From positions 1 through 30,181 of IMG/VR virus record IMGVR_UViG_3300035681_000093: a DNA stretch of 30,181 nt; one strand, 5' to 3'. The position numbers were made by a program, and so were the translations under genes. Numbering within the stretch: position 1 is the first letter of the stretch; each line of letters begins with the position of its first letter. Source of the stretch: a virus. Shown in pieces: positions 17,275 through 23,747 of this stretch. A model generated the notes under the pieces. The model worked only from the letters and a program-made list of their open reading frames with translations, was not told where the DNA came from and made no database searches.

Positions 17275-17960
17275 TGCCGGTCATTTCTTCCATTGGCGCT
17301 GCATCAAAAACTGGATTCGCTCCTAGAGGGCTTCCGGTTTATTACAGTAATCTTTTTGTAAGTTCGCAAACGGATTACATATCTATGCCTGCAAGCTCTA
17401 ATCTTGCGCCGGGAGCTTCTGCATTCACTATTGAGTTTTTCATTTATCCAAATTCTGCGACCTATCAATCAATATTTAGTTGCGGCTACATTTCTGGGCT
17501 TACAGGTGGATTTGAAATAGCCATTGACGGTACGGGCGTTCCTAGACTCATAAAAGAATCATCGACATATGTTTCAAGTGTTGCAATTAGTAGCGGCGTT
17601 TGGAATTATGTTTGCTTTTCTCGCAGATCGACGGCATCAAATGATTCTCAATTTTTTATAAACGGAACTGCTGCCACTGCCGCAACCGTAACCAATAATT
17701 TTTCTGATCCGTCTTTATACGACACAACAATAGGCATAAGACGGAACGTTTTAACAACTCCGGCAAATGCTTATATCAGCAATCTCCGTTATAGAATTGG
17801 AGTTGGCGTTTCATCGGCTCCGGTTCCCACGTCACCGCTAACGAACGACGCGAATACAAGACTGCTTACTTGTCAATCTGCAACAATTGTAGATAACTCA
17901 AGTTCTCCTAATACACTTACAAACAACGGAGTAACGGTTTCGACCTTTAATCCATTCTGA
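17274..17960 (+). CDS. LamG / concanavalin-A-like lectin domain protein
   Basis: A 228-residue protein in which residues about 25-190 follow the LamG (Laminin_G_3) pattern: DYISMPASSNLAPGASAFTI, then EFFIYPN. It continues with FEIAIDGTGVPRLI, a GVWNYVCFSRRST strand, then FFINGTAATAATVTNNFSDP and AYISNLRYRIGVG. The order 'F-T-I-E-F-x-x-Y-x-x, W-x-x-x-x-x-x-R, x-x-x-x-N-G, x-x-I-x-x-x-R' is typical of lectin-like beta sandwiches that bind sugars. The end (LLTCQSATIVDNSSSPNTLT) is also typical of this phage group. It is likely a virion protein that helps contact host surface glycans, as the last gene of the fibre cluster. Confidence 0.72.
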   Translation: MPVISSIGAASKTGFAPRGLPVYYSNLFVSSQTDYISMPASSNLAPGASAFTIEFFIYPNSATYQSIFSCGYISGLTGGFEIAIDGTGVPRLIKESSTYVSSVAISSGVWNYVCFSRRSTASNDSQFFINGTAATAATVTNNFSDPSLYDTTIGIRRNVLTTPANAYISNLRYRIGVGVSSAPVPTSPLTNDANTRLLTCQSATIVDNSSSPNTLTNNGVTVSTFNPF

Positions 17961-17971
17961 TAGGACACGAC

Positions 17972-19033
17972 ATGAAGATTTGCGTTAACGCAATATCAAA
18001 AAACGAAGCTCAGTTTGTAAAGCGTTTTTACGAGTCGGCCAAAGATGCTGACTTAATTATTCTTGCCGATACCGGATCAACAGACGGAACCGCTGATATT
18101 GCTAGAGAGTGCGGCATCACTGTTTATGACATCTCAATCACCCCGTGGCGATTTGACCTAGCAAGAAACGCTGCCTTAGCTCTAGTCCCCGCTGATGTAG
18201 ATGTCATCATTTCGCTAGATTTAGATGAAGTCTTAGAACCCGGCTGGCGGGAAGAGATCGAGCGTGTTTGGACTCCAGAGACTACTAGACTTAGGTACAA
18301 GTTCGATTGGGGTCAAGGCATTTGTTTTTACTACGAAAAGATCTTCGCAAAAAAAGGCTACAGGTTCCATCACGCTATTCATGAATACCCACGGCCTGAC
18401 CTTCGCATTCAAGAGGTCTATGCACATACTGACAAACTCTTAGTCTCTCATCATCCAGATCCTACTAAGTCACGCGGTCAGTATCTTGATCTCCTTAGAA
18501 TGGCTGTTAAAGAAGATCCGAGCTGTCCTAGAAATGCTTTCTACTTTGCCAGAGAACTGACCTTTTATAACCTTTGGGACGAATCAATAGAGGCTCTGCA
18601 TACTTACCTAAACAACCCTCGAGCTGATTGGCCTAACGAGCGGTGTTATGCGATGCGGCTCCTAGGGAAGGCTCACGATGAGAAAGGAAATCACTGGGAG
18701 GCTCTCAAGTGGTTTCGTATGGCTATCGCTGAGGCTCCGGGAACCAGAGAGCCGTGGGTAGATGCGGCGATGTCGTATTACCGAAAATCAATGTGGAAGG
18801 AATGCCATCACGCAGCGACAATGGCTTTAGAGATTAAAAGTAAAGAACTTGTTTACACTTGTGACCCAGAAGTGTGGGGATCTAAGCCTCATGACTTAGC
18901 GGCTATTTCTGCTTACAATTTAGGCCTGAGAGAAGAAGCGATAAGACACGGAGCGGAGGCAGTCAGGCTGTCTCCAGATGATGAACGGCTTATCAGGAAT
19001 CTTGAATATTATGGACAGCCAGACTCTCATTAA
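17972..19033 (+). CDS. Family 2 glycosyltransferase with C-terminal TPR-like repeats
   Basis: A 353-residue protein. Residues 1-200 form a GT-A glycosyltransferase domain: MKICVNAISKNEAQFVKRFY, then ILADTGSTDGT (Asp33 in the nucleotide-binding turn), and DLDE at 83-86, the metal-binding D-x-D. From about residue 190 the sequence becomes helical with TPR-like units: NAFYFARELTFYNLWDESIE, LGKAHDEKGNHWEALKWFRM and SYYRKSMWKECHHAATMALE. There is no membrane segment or signal. It follows the fibre genes and precedes lysis genes, so it is expressed late. Likely substrates are a virion protein or a host surface molecule; the acceptor is not known. Confidence 0.78.
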   Translation: MKICVNAISKNEAQFVKRFYESAKDADLIILADTGSTDGTADIARECGITVYDISITPWRFDLARNAALALVPADVDVIISLDLDEVLEPGWREEIERVWTPETTRLRYKFDWGQGICFYYEKIFAKKGYRFHHAIHEYPRPDLRIQEVYAHTDKLLVSHHPDPTKSRGQYLDLLRMAVKEDPSCPRNAFYFARELTFYNLWDESIEALHTYLNNPRADWPNERCYAMRLLGKAHDEKGNHWEALKWFRMAIAEAPGTREPWVDAAMSYYRKSMWKECHHAATMALEIKSKELVYTCDPEVWGSKPHDLAAISAYNLGLREEAIRHGAEAVRLSPDDERLIRNLEYYGQPDSH

Positions 19034-19244
19034 CATCTTATTCGGCGCAATCTCAGCGGCGTTCGGGTGGATCTTCCGAGTTGTTTGGGAGGCTGTAAAA
19101 GAAATGCAACGCGATCTTCGTGACATCGAAAAGAATTTGCCTCACGATTATGTCCTTAAGAAGGATTACGAGACCGATATTCACGAGATTAAATTTATGC
19201 TCGGCAAGATCTTTGACAAGCTAGATGGCAAAGCCGACAAGTAA
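19011..19244 (+). CDS. Small membrane-anchored protein (lysis cassette)
   Basis: A 77-residue protein with one N-terminal membrane segment (TLINILFGAISAAFGWIFRV), then a charged helix (VKEMQRDLRDIEKNLPHDYV) and a C-terminal helix with FMLGKIFDKLD. The start chosen is the ATG at 19011 because the membrane segment follows at once and an AGGAAT site lies 10 bases upstream; further ATGs at 18978-18983 would add a charged tail. It overlaps the glycosyltransferase end by 23 bases. Such proteins, common beside holins in aquatic phages, may be accessory holin or spanin-like factors; this is an inference. Confidence 0.55.
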   Translation: MDSQTLINILFGAISAAFGWIFRVVWEAVKEMQRDLRDIEKNLPHDYVLKKDYETDIHEIKFMLGKIFDKLDGKADK

Positions 19245-19660
19245 TGGACGATAAATCTCATGAGTTGGCACTGCTTAAAGCTCAAGCCAGAATCAAGCTA
19301 GAAGAGCTAAAGGCTCAAGATTCTGCCAAAGAAGTCGCAGGCAAAGCGATTGGCGAAGATGGGCTTCTCTACATTTTCCTGATCGTGCTTGTCGGTGTTG
19401 GAGCATCCCTGTTCTTAGAGGGCGAGAAGATCGCTGCGGTAATGGGTCTTTTGGGCGCTTCACTTACTGCACTTATACAGATGCTGAACGGCATTGCAGG
19501 AACTGCTGCCAAACAAGAAAAGCCTGAGTTTGAAGTTATTAAAGACTTGATTCACCGTCTTGATAAGTTAGATCGCGCAGAGCAACCCATGCAAGTTGAT
19601 GTTGAAGGATCTAAAGTTACTGTCAAAAAAGGTGCTGATGTTGTAACCGCTAAGGGGTAG
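19244..19660 (+). CDS. Predicted membrane protein, holin-like
   Basis: A 138-residue protein. A charged helical N-terminus (ALLKAQARIKLEELKAQDS) precedes two membrane segments: LYIFLIVLVGVGASLFLE and AAVMGLLGASLTALIQML. The C-terminal tail is charged. It starts in a TAATG overlap with the previous gene. Two membrane segments, small size and position in front of a lysozyme all fit a class II-type holin or an antiholin, but there is no family signature that I can name. The neighbouring gene at 19663 is another membrane protein, so the roles of holin and regulator may be split between them. Confidence 0.55.
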   Translation: MDDKSHELALLKAQARIKLEELKAQDSAKEVAGKAIGEDGLLYIFLIVLVGVGASLFLEGEKIAAVMGLLGASLTALIQMLNGIAGTAAKQEKPEFEVIKDLIHRLDKLDRAEQPMQVDVEGSKVTVKKGADVVTAKG

Positions 19661-19662
19661 TT

Positions 19663-20163
19663 ATGCTTTCACTTTTATCGACCCTCGGCGGTCTTTTAAT
19701 CTCCGGCCTCCCGAAACTTCTTGACTATTTCCAGAATAAAGCCGATCAAGCGCACGAGCTTGAGCTTGCAAGAGTTCAATCTGAGCGCGAGCTTGCCTTA
19801 GCAAAAGAAGGTTTTCTTGCTCAACAAAGAATCGAGGAAATAAGAACCGATCAGATAGCAATGCAGACTGATGCACAAATGACTGTGGCTGCACTGGATC
19901 ATGACAAACAGATCATTGAGAAATCAAGTAAATGGGTTGTTAATTACATCGGCACAGTCAGACCCAATGTCACTTACTTACTAATTCTTGAGCTTATTGC
20001 GGTGAATGCAGTTCTTGCTTATTACGTCTGGCAGCATCCCCATTTAGTGCAGTCGATGGAGGATCTCATCAAGGTCGCGGAGATCATTTTTAGTGATGAT
20101 GAAATGGCAATGCTAGGCGGCATCATAGGTTTTTGGTTCGGGTCGCGCAGCTGGAAGAAATGA
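19663..20163 (+). CDS. Holin, three-transmembrane (GTA_holin_3TM-like)
   Basis: A 166-residue protein. The N-terminus is hydrophobic (LSLLSTLGGLLISGLPKLLD), then comes a charged coiled region (AHELELARVQSERELALAKE). The second half holds a membrane segment after VRPNVTYLL (ILELIAVNAVLAYYVW), and a final hydrophobic stretch with MLGGIIGFWFGSRSWKK. The pattern of R-P-x-x-T-Y before a membrane helix and a G-x-x-G-F-W-F-G-x-R-x-x-x-K end is typical of GTA_holin_3TM proteins. The lysozyme start overlaps its stop as ATGA. It would form the membrane lesion that lets the cytoplasmic lysozyme reach the cell wall. Confidence 0.6.
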   Translation: MLSLLSTLGGLLISGLPKLLDYFQNKADQAHELELARVQSERELALAKEGFLAQQRIEEIRTDQIAMQTDAQMTVAALDHDKQIIEKSSKWVVNYIGTVRPNVTYLLILELIAVNAVLAYYVWQHPHLVQSMEDLIKVAEIIFSDDEMAMLGGIIGFWFGSRSWKK

Positions 20164-20666
20164 AAACAGGGCAAGCTGGCATCGACCTGATGCACAGGTT
20201 CGAGGGATGCCGTCTAAGGCCTTATTTATGCCCTGCAAGCCTCTGGACAGTGGGATATGGTCATGTCCTATATCAAGATCAGATAAGGCTCCCTAATGAG
20301 CGTAAAAACGGCTACACAGGCATTCTTAGGAAGGAATACGCAATCAGTCCCGGCGATAGTCGAAACTGGACGCAAGCGGAGGTCGATAGCCTTTTTGAGA
20401 GCGATCTGCAATATTTCGAGCGCGGTGTTCTTAGAATGTCTCCTAATCTGGCTAGCAGTCAGTCAAGGTTCGACGCTATTGTCAGTTTTGCGTACAACGC
20501 TGGCTTAGGAAATTACCAGCGCTCTACGATCAGAATGAAGAATGACCGCGGTGATTACGAGGGAGCAGCTAAGGCTTTTATGATGTGGACAAAGGGAGGT
20601 GGCAAAGTTCTTCCCGGTTTGGTTAAGCGTCGCGTCGCTGAATCTTCTCTTTATGCAAGCGGGTGA
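20160..20666 (+). CDS. Endolysin, T4/lambdoid-type lysozyme (GH24)
   Basis: A 168-residue muramidase that cuts the glycan strands of peptidoglycan. The N-terminus shows DLMHRFEGCRLRPYLCPASL followed by WTVGYGH, the GH24 core. Catalytic residues in the E-8x-D/C-5x-T pattern are Glu15, Cys24 and Thr30, so this is the natural Cys variant instead of Asp. A later RFDAIVSFAYNAGLGN is the conserved F-D-A-L-x-S-F-x-F-N-x-G segment, and GLVKRRVAES is the usual G-L-x-x-R-R-x-x-E end. No signal peptide or anchor is seen, so release needs the holin. The ATG at 20160 overlaps the holin stop (ATGA). The last 44 bases overlap a convergent frame. Confidence 0.93.
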   Translation: MKTGQAGIDLMHRFEGCRLRPYLCPASLWTVGYGHVLYQDQIRLPNERKNGYTGILRKEYAISPGDSRNWTQAEVDSLFESDLQYFERGVLRMSPNLASSQSRFDAIVSFAYNAGLGNYQRSTIRMKNDRGDYEGAAKAFMMWTKGGGKVLPGLVKRRVAESSLYASG

Positions 20667-20991
20667 GTGCTTCTTTCACCATCTCACCCACTGCGTCCCC
20701 GTGGTGTTTTGCGATCTTTTCTATAAGAGGGAGCCTTTGCGGACGAGGCTTCGATAAAAGCCAGTGAGCCCAATCCGCAACGACATACGGCATAGCTTTT
20801 TCATAAGCCTGCGTAATTTCCGATCTATCACTGGACTTCACCGCTTTGATGATCTCCAGCCATTGACCACGCTCTAAAAGCTCGGTGCTTTTCAATCGTG
20901 TCTGGGCATTCTGTGGAGGGAGGTCTCCAGCCGTGTTCGCGCCAGATCTCCTCGACAGGTCTAAAGGTTCTAGGGGATCGTTGGCTTTCAA
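20623..20991 (-). CDS. Unknown protein at the end of the recombination operon (start uncertain)
   Basis: An open frame of 122 residues, not recognised. The C-terminal two-thirds reads like a true helical protein: RGQWLEIIKAVKSSDRSEIT, then EKAMPYVVADWAHWLLSK and DAVGEMVKEALTRLHKE. The start is unclear. The TTG at 20991 has a good site (AAGGA, 5 bases upstream) but lies inside another frame (20828-21010). A GTG at 20841 with GGAG 12 bases before it would give 72 residues and a short overlap with that frame's stop. The first 30 residues of the long version look less protein-like. The 3' end overlaps the convergent lysozyme gene by 44 bases. Confidence 0.55.
   Translation of the reverse strand: MKANDPLEPLDLSRRSGANTAGDLPPQNAQTRLKSTELLERGQWLEIIKAVKSSDRSEITQAYEKAMPYVVADWAHWLLSKPRPQRLPLIEKIAKHHGDAVGEMVKEALTRLHKEKIQRRDA
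20661..20689. repeat. Inverted repeat at the convergent gene junction
   Basis: GGGTGAG (20661-20667) and CTCACCC (20683-20689) are perfect inverted copies, 7 bp with a 15-base loop. The repeat covers the lysozyme stop and lies where left and right transcription units meet. No clear T-run follows on either strand, so it may be a weak two-way stop or have no function. Confidence 0.35.
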
Positions 20992-21010
20992 TGAGTTCCT
21001 TCCAGTTCAT
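20828..21010 (-). CDS. Small unknown protein coupled to the exonuclease gene
   Basis: A 60-residue frame whose ATG overlaps the exonuclease stop as ATGA, with ATGGAG just upstream as ribosome site. The first half (MNWKELIESQRSPRTFRPVE, then EIWREHGWRPPS) looks like a phage protein start; the last part is less clear. It shares DNA with the 20623-20991 frame for almost its whole length. A +1 frame change from here into that frame would join the two best-looking parts, so a sequence error, a decayed gene or true overlap are all possible. Confidence 0.5.
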   Translation of the reverse strand: MNWKELIESQRSPRTFRPVEEIWREHGWRPPSTECPDTIEKHRAFRAWSMAGDHQSGEVQ

Positions 21011-21591
21011 AGCTTCTCCATTAGATTATCTACTTCAGTCAAAAAATTAACAACGTCCGTTTCTAGGTTCTTAATATCATCCTCAGGCGGCTCAAAACGC
21101 ACCACAAAGAGCTGTAGTCTTTCGGGCAGTCTAGGGTCAAAGGAAACGAAATCGACCCACCTACGACCCGTACAAGCCATCTGTGCCATCATCTGATTCT
21201 TGTAAGTTGTAGGCACTTCACCCGCTGTTAGATAAGAGATATGCGTCGAGGTCTTAGGACACTTTATTTCTATAAGCCCATCCTCGACTAGACCATCAGG
21301 GCTTGCAGCAAAGTTAGGGATTGTCGGGTGGTCGACGATGGCGATCTGTTCTACCCAGCGACCCGTCTTTATTTGATACGCGGCTCTTGCTAAAGGCTCA
21401 TTTAATGTTCCCCATTCCATATAACTGTTCGTAAATGTCTCGGCTACGGTCCCTGTCAGTCTTTCAGCAAGGATGTCTGCGATGTAGTTCGCTCGTGTAG
21501 CCGTTCCTTTTTTAGCTCGCGCATCTGAGACGCGGGAAGCTGTCACCTTCCCCAACCGTGCAAGCCTCCACTCCTCGGTTCCCTGTTCCAT
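21007..21591 (-). CDS. YqaJ-type phage recombination exonuclease
   Basis: A 194-residue nuclease of the YqaJ/lambda Exo PD-(D/E)XK group. It begins with QGTEEWRLARLGKVTASR, the usual G-x-x-x-W-x-x-x-R-x-G-x-x-T-A-S start. After WGTLNEPLAR (the E of the active site helix) comes FAASPDGLVEDGLIEIKCP, with Asp99, Glu108 and Lys110 as the metal-binding D, E-x-K. MMAQMACTGRRWVDFVSFDP fits the late Q-x-Q-x-x-M-x-x-x-x-x-x-x-x-D-F-V-x-Y-D motif. It would chew the 5' strand of double-stranded ends, supplying 3' tails to the ERF annealase encoded upstream. The start overlaps the SSB stop (TGATG). Confidence 0.9.
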   Translation of the reverse strand: MEQGTEEWRLARLGKVTASRVSDARAKKGTATRANYIADILAERLTGTVAETFTNSYMEWGTLNEPLARAAYQIKTGRWVEQIAIVDHPTIPNFAASPDGLVEDGLIEIKCPKTSTHISYLTAGEVPTTYKNQMMAQMACTGRRWVDFVSFDPRLPERLQLFVVRFEPPEDDIKNLETDVVNFLTEVDNLMEKL

Positions 21592-21956
21592 CAGAATGCG
21601 ATCTCGTCATCGTCGTCTTTTCGACCTTTTTGTCCGAGCATCTGTAGGCTCTCAGCAATAATCTCAGTGGTGTATCTGTCGACTCCTTGTTTGTCTGTCC
21701 ACTTCCGGGTCTGTAAACGACCTTCTATGTACAACGGCTTACCTTTTTGGACGTACTTCTCGATGATCTCGGCTAACTTTCCATAAGCAACAACACGATG
21801 CCACTCGGTTTCTTCTTGCGGCTCACCTTGTTTGTTCTTCCAGCGATTAGTTGTCGCAAGAGTGAGATTCGCTAGAGCCGTTCCTGCTTCTGTATATCTG
21901 CACTCAGGGTCTTTGCCTACGTTACCAATCAAGATCACTTTATTTACTGATGACAT
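21591..21956 (-). CDS. ssb: Single-stranded DNA-binding protein
   Basis: A 121-residue bacterial-type SSB with one OB fold: [20 protein letters not shown], then [15 protein letters not shown] and [20 protein letters not shown], with [16 protein letters not shown]. It ends in an acidic tip DDDDEIAF, the motif that SSB uses to recruit partner enzymes. It is shorter than host SSB because the Gly/Gln-rich linker is almost missing. Start: ATG with AAGGAA 6 bases before. It coats single strands during recombination and replication and overlaps the upstream nuclease-like gene by 17 bases. Confidence 0.96.
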   Translation of the reverse strand: MSSVNKVILIGNVGKDPECRYTEAGTALANLTLATTNRWKNKQGEPQEETEWHRVVAYGKLAEIIEKYVQKGKPLYIEGRLQTRKWTDKQGVDRYTTEIIAESLQMLGQKGRKDDDDEIAF

Positions 21957-22233
21957 CTAAGATTCCTTTTTCAAATAACCAACCAATCGTCTTTCTGTGG
22001 GCTTCTTCCCACGCTTGCCTTTTCTCTTCTTTCCCTGCGCCTCCCTGATCTATCTGCATGTGACATCTGTAGCAGAGCGCAGCGACCCTAAAGTCATGCG
22101 CCTTGATACCCGTTCCTTTTCCGTCTTTCTGTTGATTAGAGTGAGCCGCGACAACCGTTCCATCCTCGACACCACAGAGCCCGCAGGGTAGTTCCCTGCA
22201 AGCCTCTAAGAGTTTCTTAGACCGCCAGTTCAC
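21940..22233 (-). CDS. DUF1364/YbcO-like nuclease-fold protein
   Basis: A 97-residue zinc-binding protein. It begins at GTG (GTGA overlap with the upstream stop). [18 protein letters not shown] provides Cys17 and Cys20; [20 protein letters not shown] is the H-x-x-x-x-x-x-x-x-G-x-x-x-K-x-x-D loop; and [13 protein letters not shown] gives Cys54, Cys57 and His58. This matches DUF1364 (E. coli prophage YbcO), an HNH-like fold related to RecA-dependent nucleases. In phages it is part of recombination clusters, as here between SSB and an annealase set. Cleavage activity is likely but not shown by the sequence alone. Confidence 0.82.
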   Translation of the reverse strand: MNWRSKKLLEACRELPCGLCGVEDGTVVAAHSNQQKDGKGTGIKAHDFRVAALCYRCHMQIDQGGAGKEEKRQAWEEAHRKTIGWLFEKGILDVISK

Positions 22234-22550
22234 GCAGTGTTCCTAATGTCGGCTCGCATGTTTGCTTGCTCAGACCTCCAGATCTCAATTCTCGCCTGCG
22301 CTGCGATCAGGTCCCACCGTAACTTTTCTTCGATCTCGACCGCTTGTTTTAGACCCTTTAAAAGCTCCAGATACTCCGGGTGAGCGTAAGCGTCTCTTTC
22401 CTGAGCACCCAAAGCTGACTCAAGACTAGCCTTCATCAGGATGGCTTTCTTAGACTTCCTGAACTCCTCCAGATAAACACGTTGAGCTCTTGCGTCTGCA
22501 AACTGCCGAGCGTGTTTCAGGATGTAGTCGACGGCTTTGTGAGGGTTCAT
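22230..22550 (-). CDS. Conserved recombination-module protein, unknown function
   Basis: A 106-residue, highly helical protein. The start chosen is the ATG at 22550, which overlaps the upstream stop as ATGA; the frame continues 36 bases further upstream but into the neighbour. Visible helices: HKAVDYILKHARQFADARAQ, RVYLEEFRKSKKAILMKAS and EYLELLKGLKQAVEIEEKLR. The RVYLEEFRKSKKA-type segment recurs in proteins next to phage SSB and annealase genes, so the family appears tied to DNA recombination. It may bind DNA or a partner through its coiled helix; I cannot name a function. Confidence 0.65.
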   Translation of the reverse strand: MNPHKAVDYILKHARQFADARAQRVYLEEFRKSKKAILMKASLESALGAQERDAYAHPEYLELLKGLKQAVEIEEKLRWDLIAAQARIEIWRSEQANMRADIRNTA

Positions 22551-22960
22551 ACGTCTACAAATTGATGAATAGGTATATGAACACAAGGAACAACATCATC
22601 AGGATCTCCTCTATCTGTACGACCGCCGGGTAAGATTGGATAACCAACTCGGAACGTCCAATACTTCATCGTGTCGGTCCATTGGACAACAAGAACAACC
22701 GATCTTTGCGACGCGTTTTGGATGCTGATGGCAGATCGTAACTTTCCAAAATCAAGCATATAAGTGTTGTAGTCGGTCGACTTACAATTTCTTATTTTTA
22801 CTTCTACCCATCTGACCAGTTGCCCGTTCTGATAGGCGGCAAAGTCCATTTCGTAGAACTTTGGAAGTCGGTAAATGTCGTAGTTGAAACGGTCAGCAAA
22901 CGTTTGCGCTACGGCGAGTTCTTTTTTTTTATCTAACTCAGTTTCGTAAACAGGTCTCAC
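22547..22960 (-). CDS. PD-(D/E)XK nuclease-like protein
   Basis: A 137-residue protein starting at GTG in a GTGA overlap with the ERF stop. The core is KFYEMDFAAYQNGQLVRWVE followed by VKIRN. Asp39 lies on one strand and Glu53-x-Lys55 on the next, the arrangement of PD-(D/E)XK nucleases. An upstream helix contains AVAQTFADRFNYDIYRLPKF, and a following strand/helix has YMLDFGKLRSAISIQ. The family is small and has no settled name that I recall. It would cut or process DNA along with the ERF and YqaJ proteins; activity is inferred from the motif. Confidence 0.65.
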   Translation of the reverse strand: MRPVYETELDKKKELAVAQTFADRFNYDIYRLPKFYEMDFAAYQNGQLVRWVEVKIRNCKSTDYNTYMLDFGKLRSAISIQNASQRSVVLVVQWTDTMKYWTFRVGYPILPGGRTDRGDPDDVVPCVHIPIHQFVDV

Positions 22961-23553
22961 AGGCCTAGCTCCTTCTTACGTTTGTCTTTAACTGCTTCGA
23001 TTTGTTTTACAAGGTCAGGCGATTTCTTGTGCTTAACAAAAACCTCTTCATAAACTTTCCTGAGATTGTCTTTGTTAGCGCTGGAGATCTTCTCAAGATC
23101 TTTGTCGAAAGTTGATTCAGACATTACCTCGTGGGTCTGATTCTCACTGTCGTTATCGCCTTCCGTGGGGATGCAAAAGGCTTGCATCAGAGCGTACTTA
23201 TAAGCCGCTGACATTGCTTTATTGGTTGCTTTATCACCTGAGTCCATAGCCTCGCCAATGGTCGATATGACGTGACTAGAGCCATCCTCGCCGGAGACTA
23301 AAGCGAACTCCATTGAGACCGTGACATAGAACAAAGCAGTGCCAGACTTGTTGACACGCTCGACAACCTGACGGTCTGTAACGCGAGGGAGGATGCACAG
23401 CTTATGCTCCGCAAGTATGGGAGCCATTGCATTGTAAACATCGTCGATACCGCGGAACTGGTATCTCTGAGCTTCGTTAGTTCTCTGTTTGGCAATCCCT
23501 GCTTTGGAGATCGCGCTCATCACTTTGCTGATGCTTTCGTAAACTTTCTGCAT
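22957..23553 (-). CDS. erf: ERF-family single-strand annealing protein
   Basis: A 198-residue recombinase of the ERF superfamily. N-terminal helix: YESISKVMSAISKAGIAKQR. Then YQFRGIDDVYNAMAPILAEH, the conserved Y-x-F-R-G-x-D-D-V-x-x-x-x-x-P-L motif, followed by ALFYVTVSMEFALVSGED. The hallmark GEAMDSGDKATNKAMSAAYK, then YALMQAFCIPTEGDND, is near-perfect ERF (D-x-x-D-K-A-x-x-K-A-x-x-x-A-x-K-Y-x-L). The C-terminal 60 residues are a charged tail. It anneals complementary single strands coated by SSB, making hybrid or circular phage DNA. The start has an AGGA site about 10 bases upstream. Overlaps the previous small gene by 77 bases. Confidence 0.93.
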   Translation of the reverse strand: MQKVYESISKVMSAISKAGIAKQRTNEAQRYQFRGIDDVYNAMAPILAEHKLCILPRVTDRQVVERVNKSGTALFYVTVSMEFALVSGEDGSSHVISTIGEAMDSGDKATNKAMSAAYKYALMQAFCIPTEGDNDSENQTHEVMSESTFDKDLEKISSANKDNLRKVYEEVFVKHKKSPDLVKQIEAVKDKRKKELGL

Positions 23554-23719
23554 ATCGTTTTATCCTGTAAAAACGTTCTATCTTATGAAAAGGAACATCA
23601 TCGTCCCAAACAAAATCCCAAACAAAATCGCCACTGACCAATCTATCAATAAGCTGATCTTCTTCTCTTTCTCTATCGTGTTCATATAGCATCCTGTCAA
23701 AGTAATAATCTTCGTTCAT
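23477..23719 (-). CDS. Small charged unknown protein before the annealase gene
   Basis: An 80-residue, very charged protein: MNEDYYFDRMLYEHDREREE, then DQLIDRLVSGD and a repeated aromatic FVWDFVWDD from a 12-bp tandem repeat, then a basic helix. No family is recognised. The ATG at 23719 lies 3 bases after the T-run of a minus-strand terminator, with no ribosome site. An alternative ATG at 23821 would read through the terminator stem and overlap the upstream gene. Its 77-base overlap with the annealase start, in another frame, is long for this genome, so the gene could be shorter or not real. Confidence 0.45.
   Translation of the reverse strand: MNEDYYFDRMLYEHDREREEDQLIDRLVSGDFVWDFVWDDDVPFHKIERFYRIKRYAESLRKHQQSDERDLQSRDCQTEN
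23605..23628. repeat. Perfect 12-bp tandem duplication
   Basis: CCCAAACAAAAT occurs twice, head to tail (23605-23616 and 23617-23628), inside the small charged gene. On the coding strand it gives the repeated FVWD unit. It is a simple in-frame duplication. Confidence 0.9.
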
Positions 23720-23722
23720 AGC

Positions 23723-23742
23723 AAAAAGGGGCGCGAGGCCCC
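23723..23742 (-). terminator. Intrinsic terminator on the minus strand
   Basis: Read on the minus strand: GGGGC, loop CTCGC, GCCCC, then TTTTT. It is a 5-bp all-GC stem with a perfect five-T run. It lies between the stop of the 87-residue gene (23748) and the annealase operon, so it would end or attenuate the leftward transcript after one gene. A downstream minus-strand gene starts 3 bases after the T-run, hence read-through, antitermination or a second promoter is needed to reach the recombination genes. Confidence 0.75.
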
Positions 23743-23747
23743 GGTTG

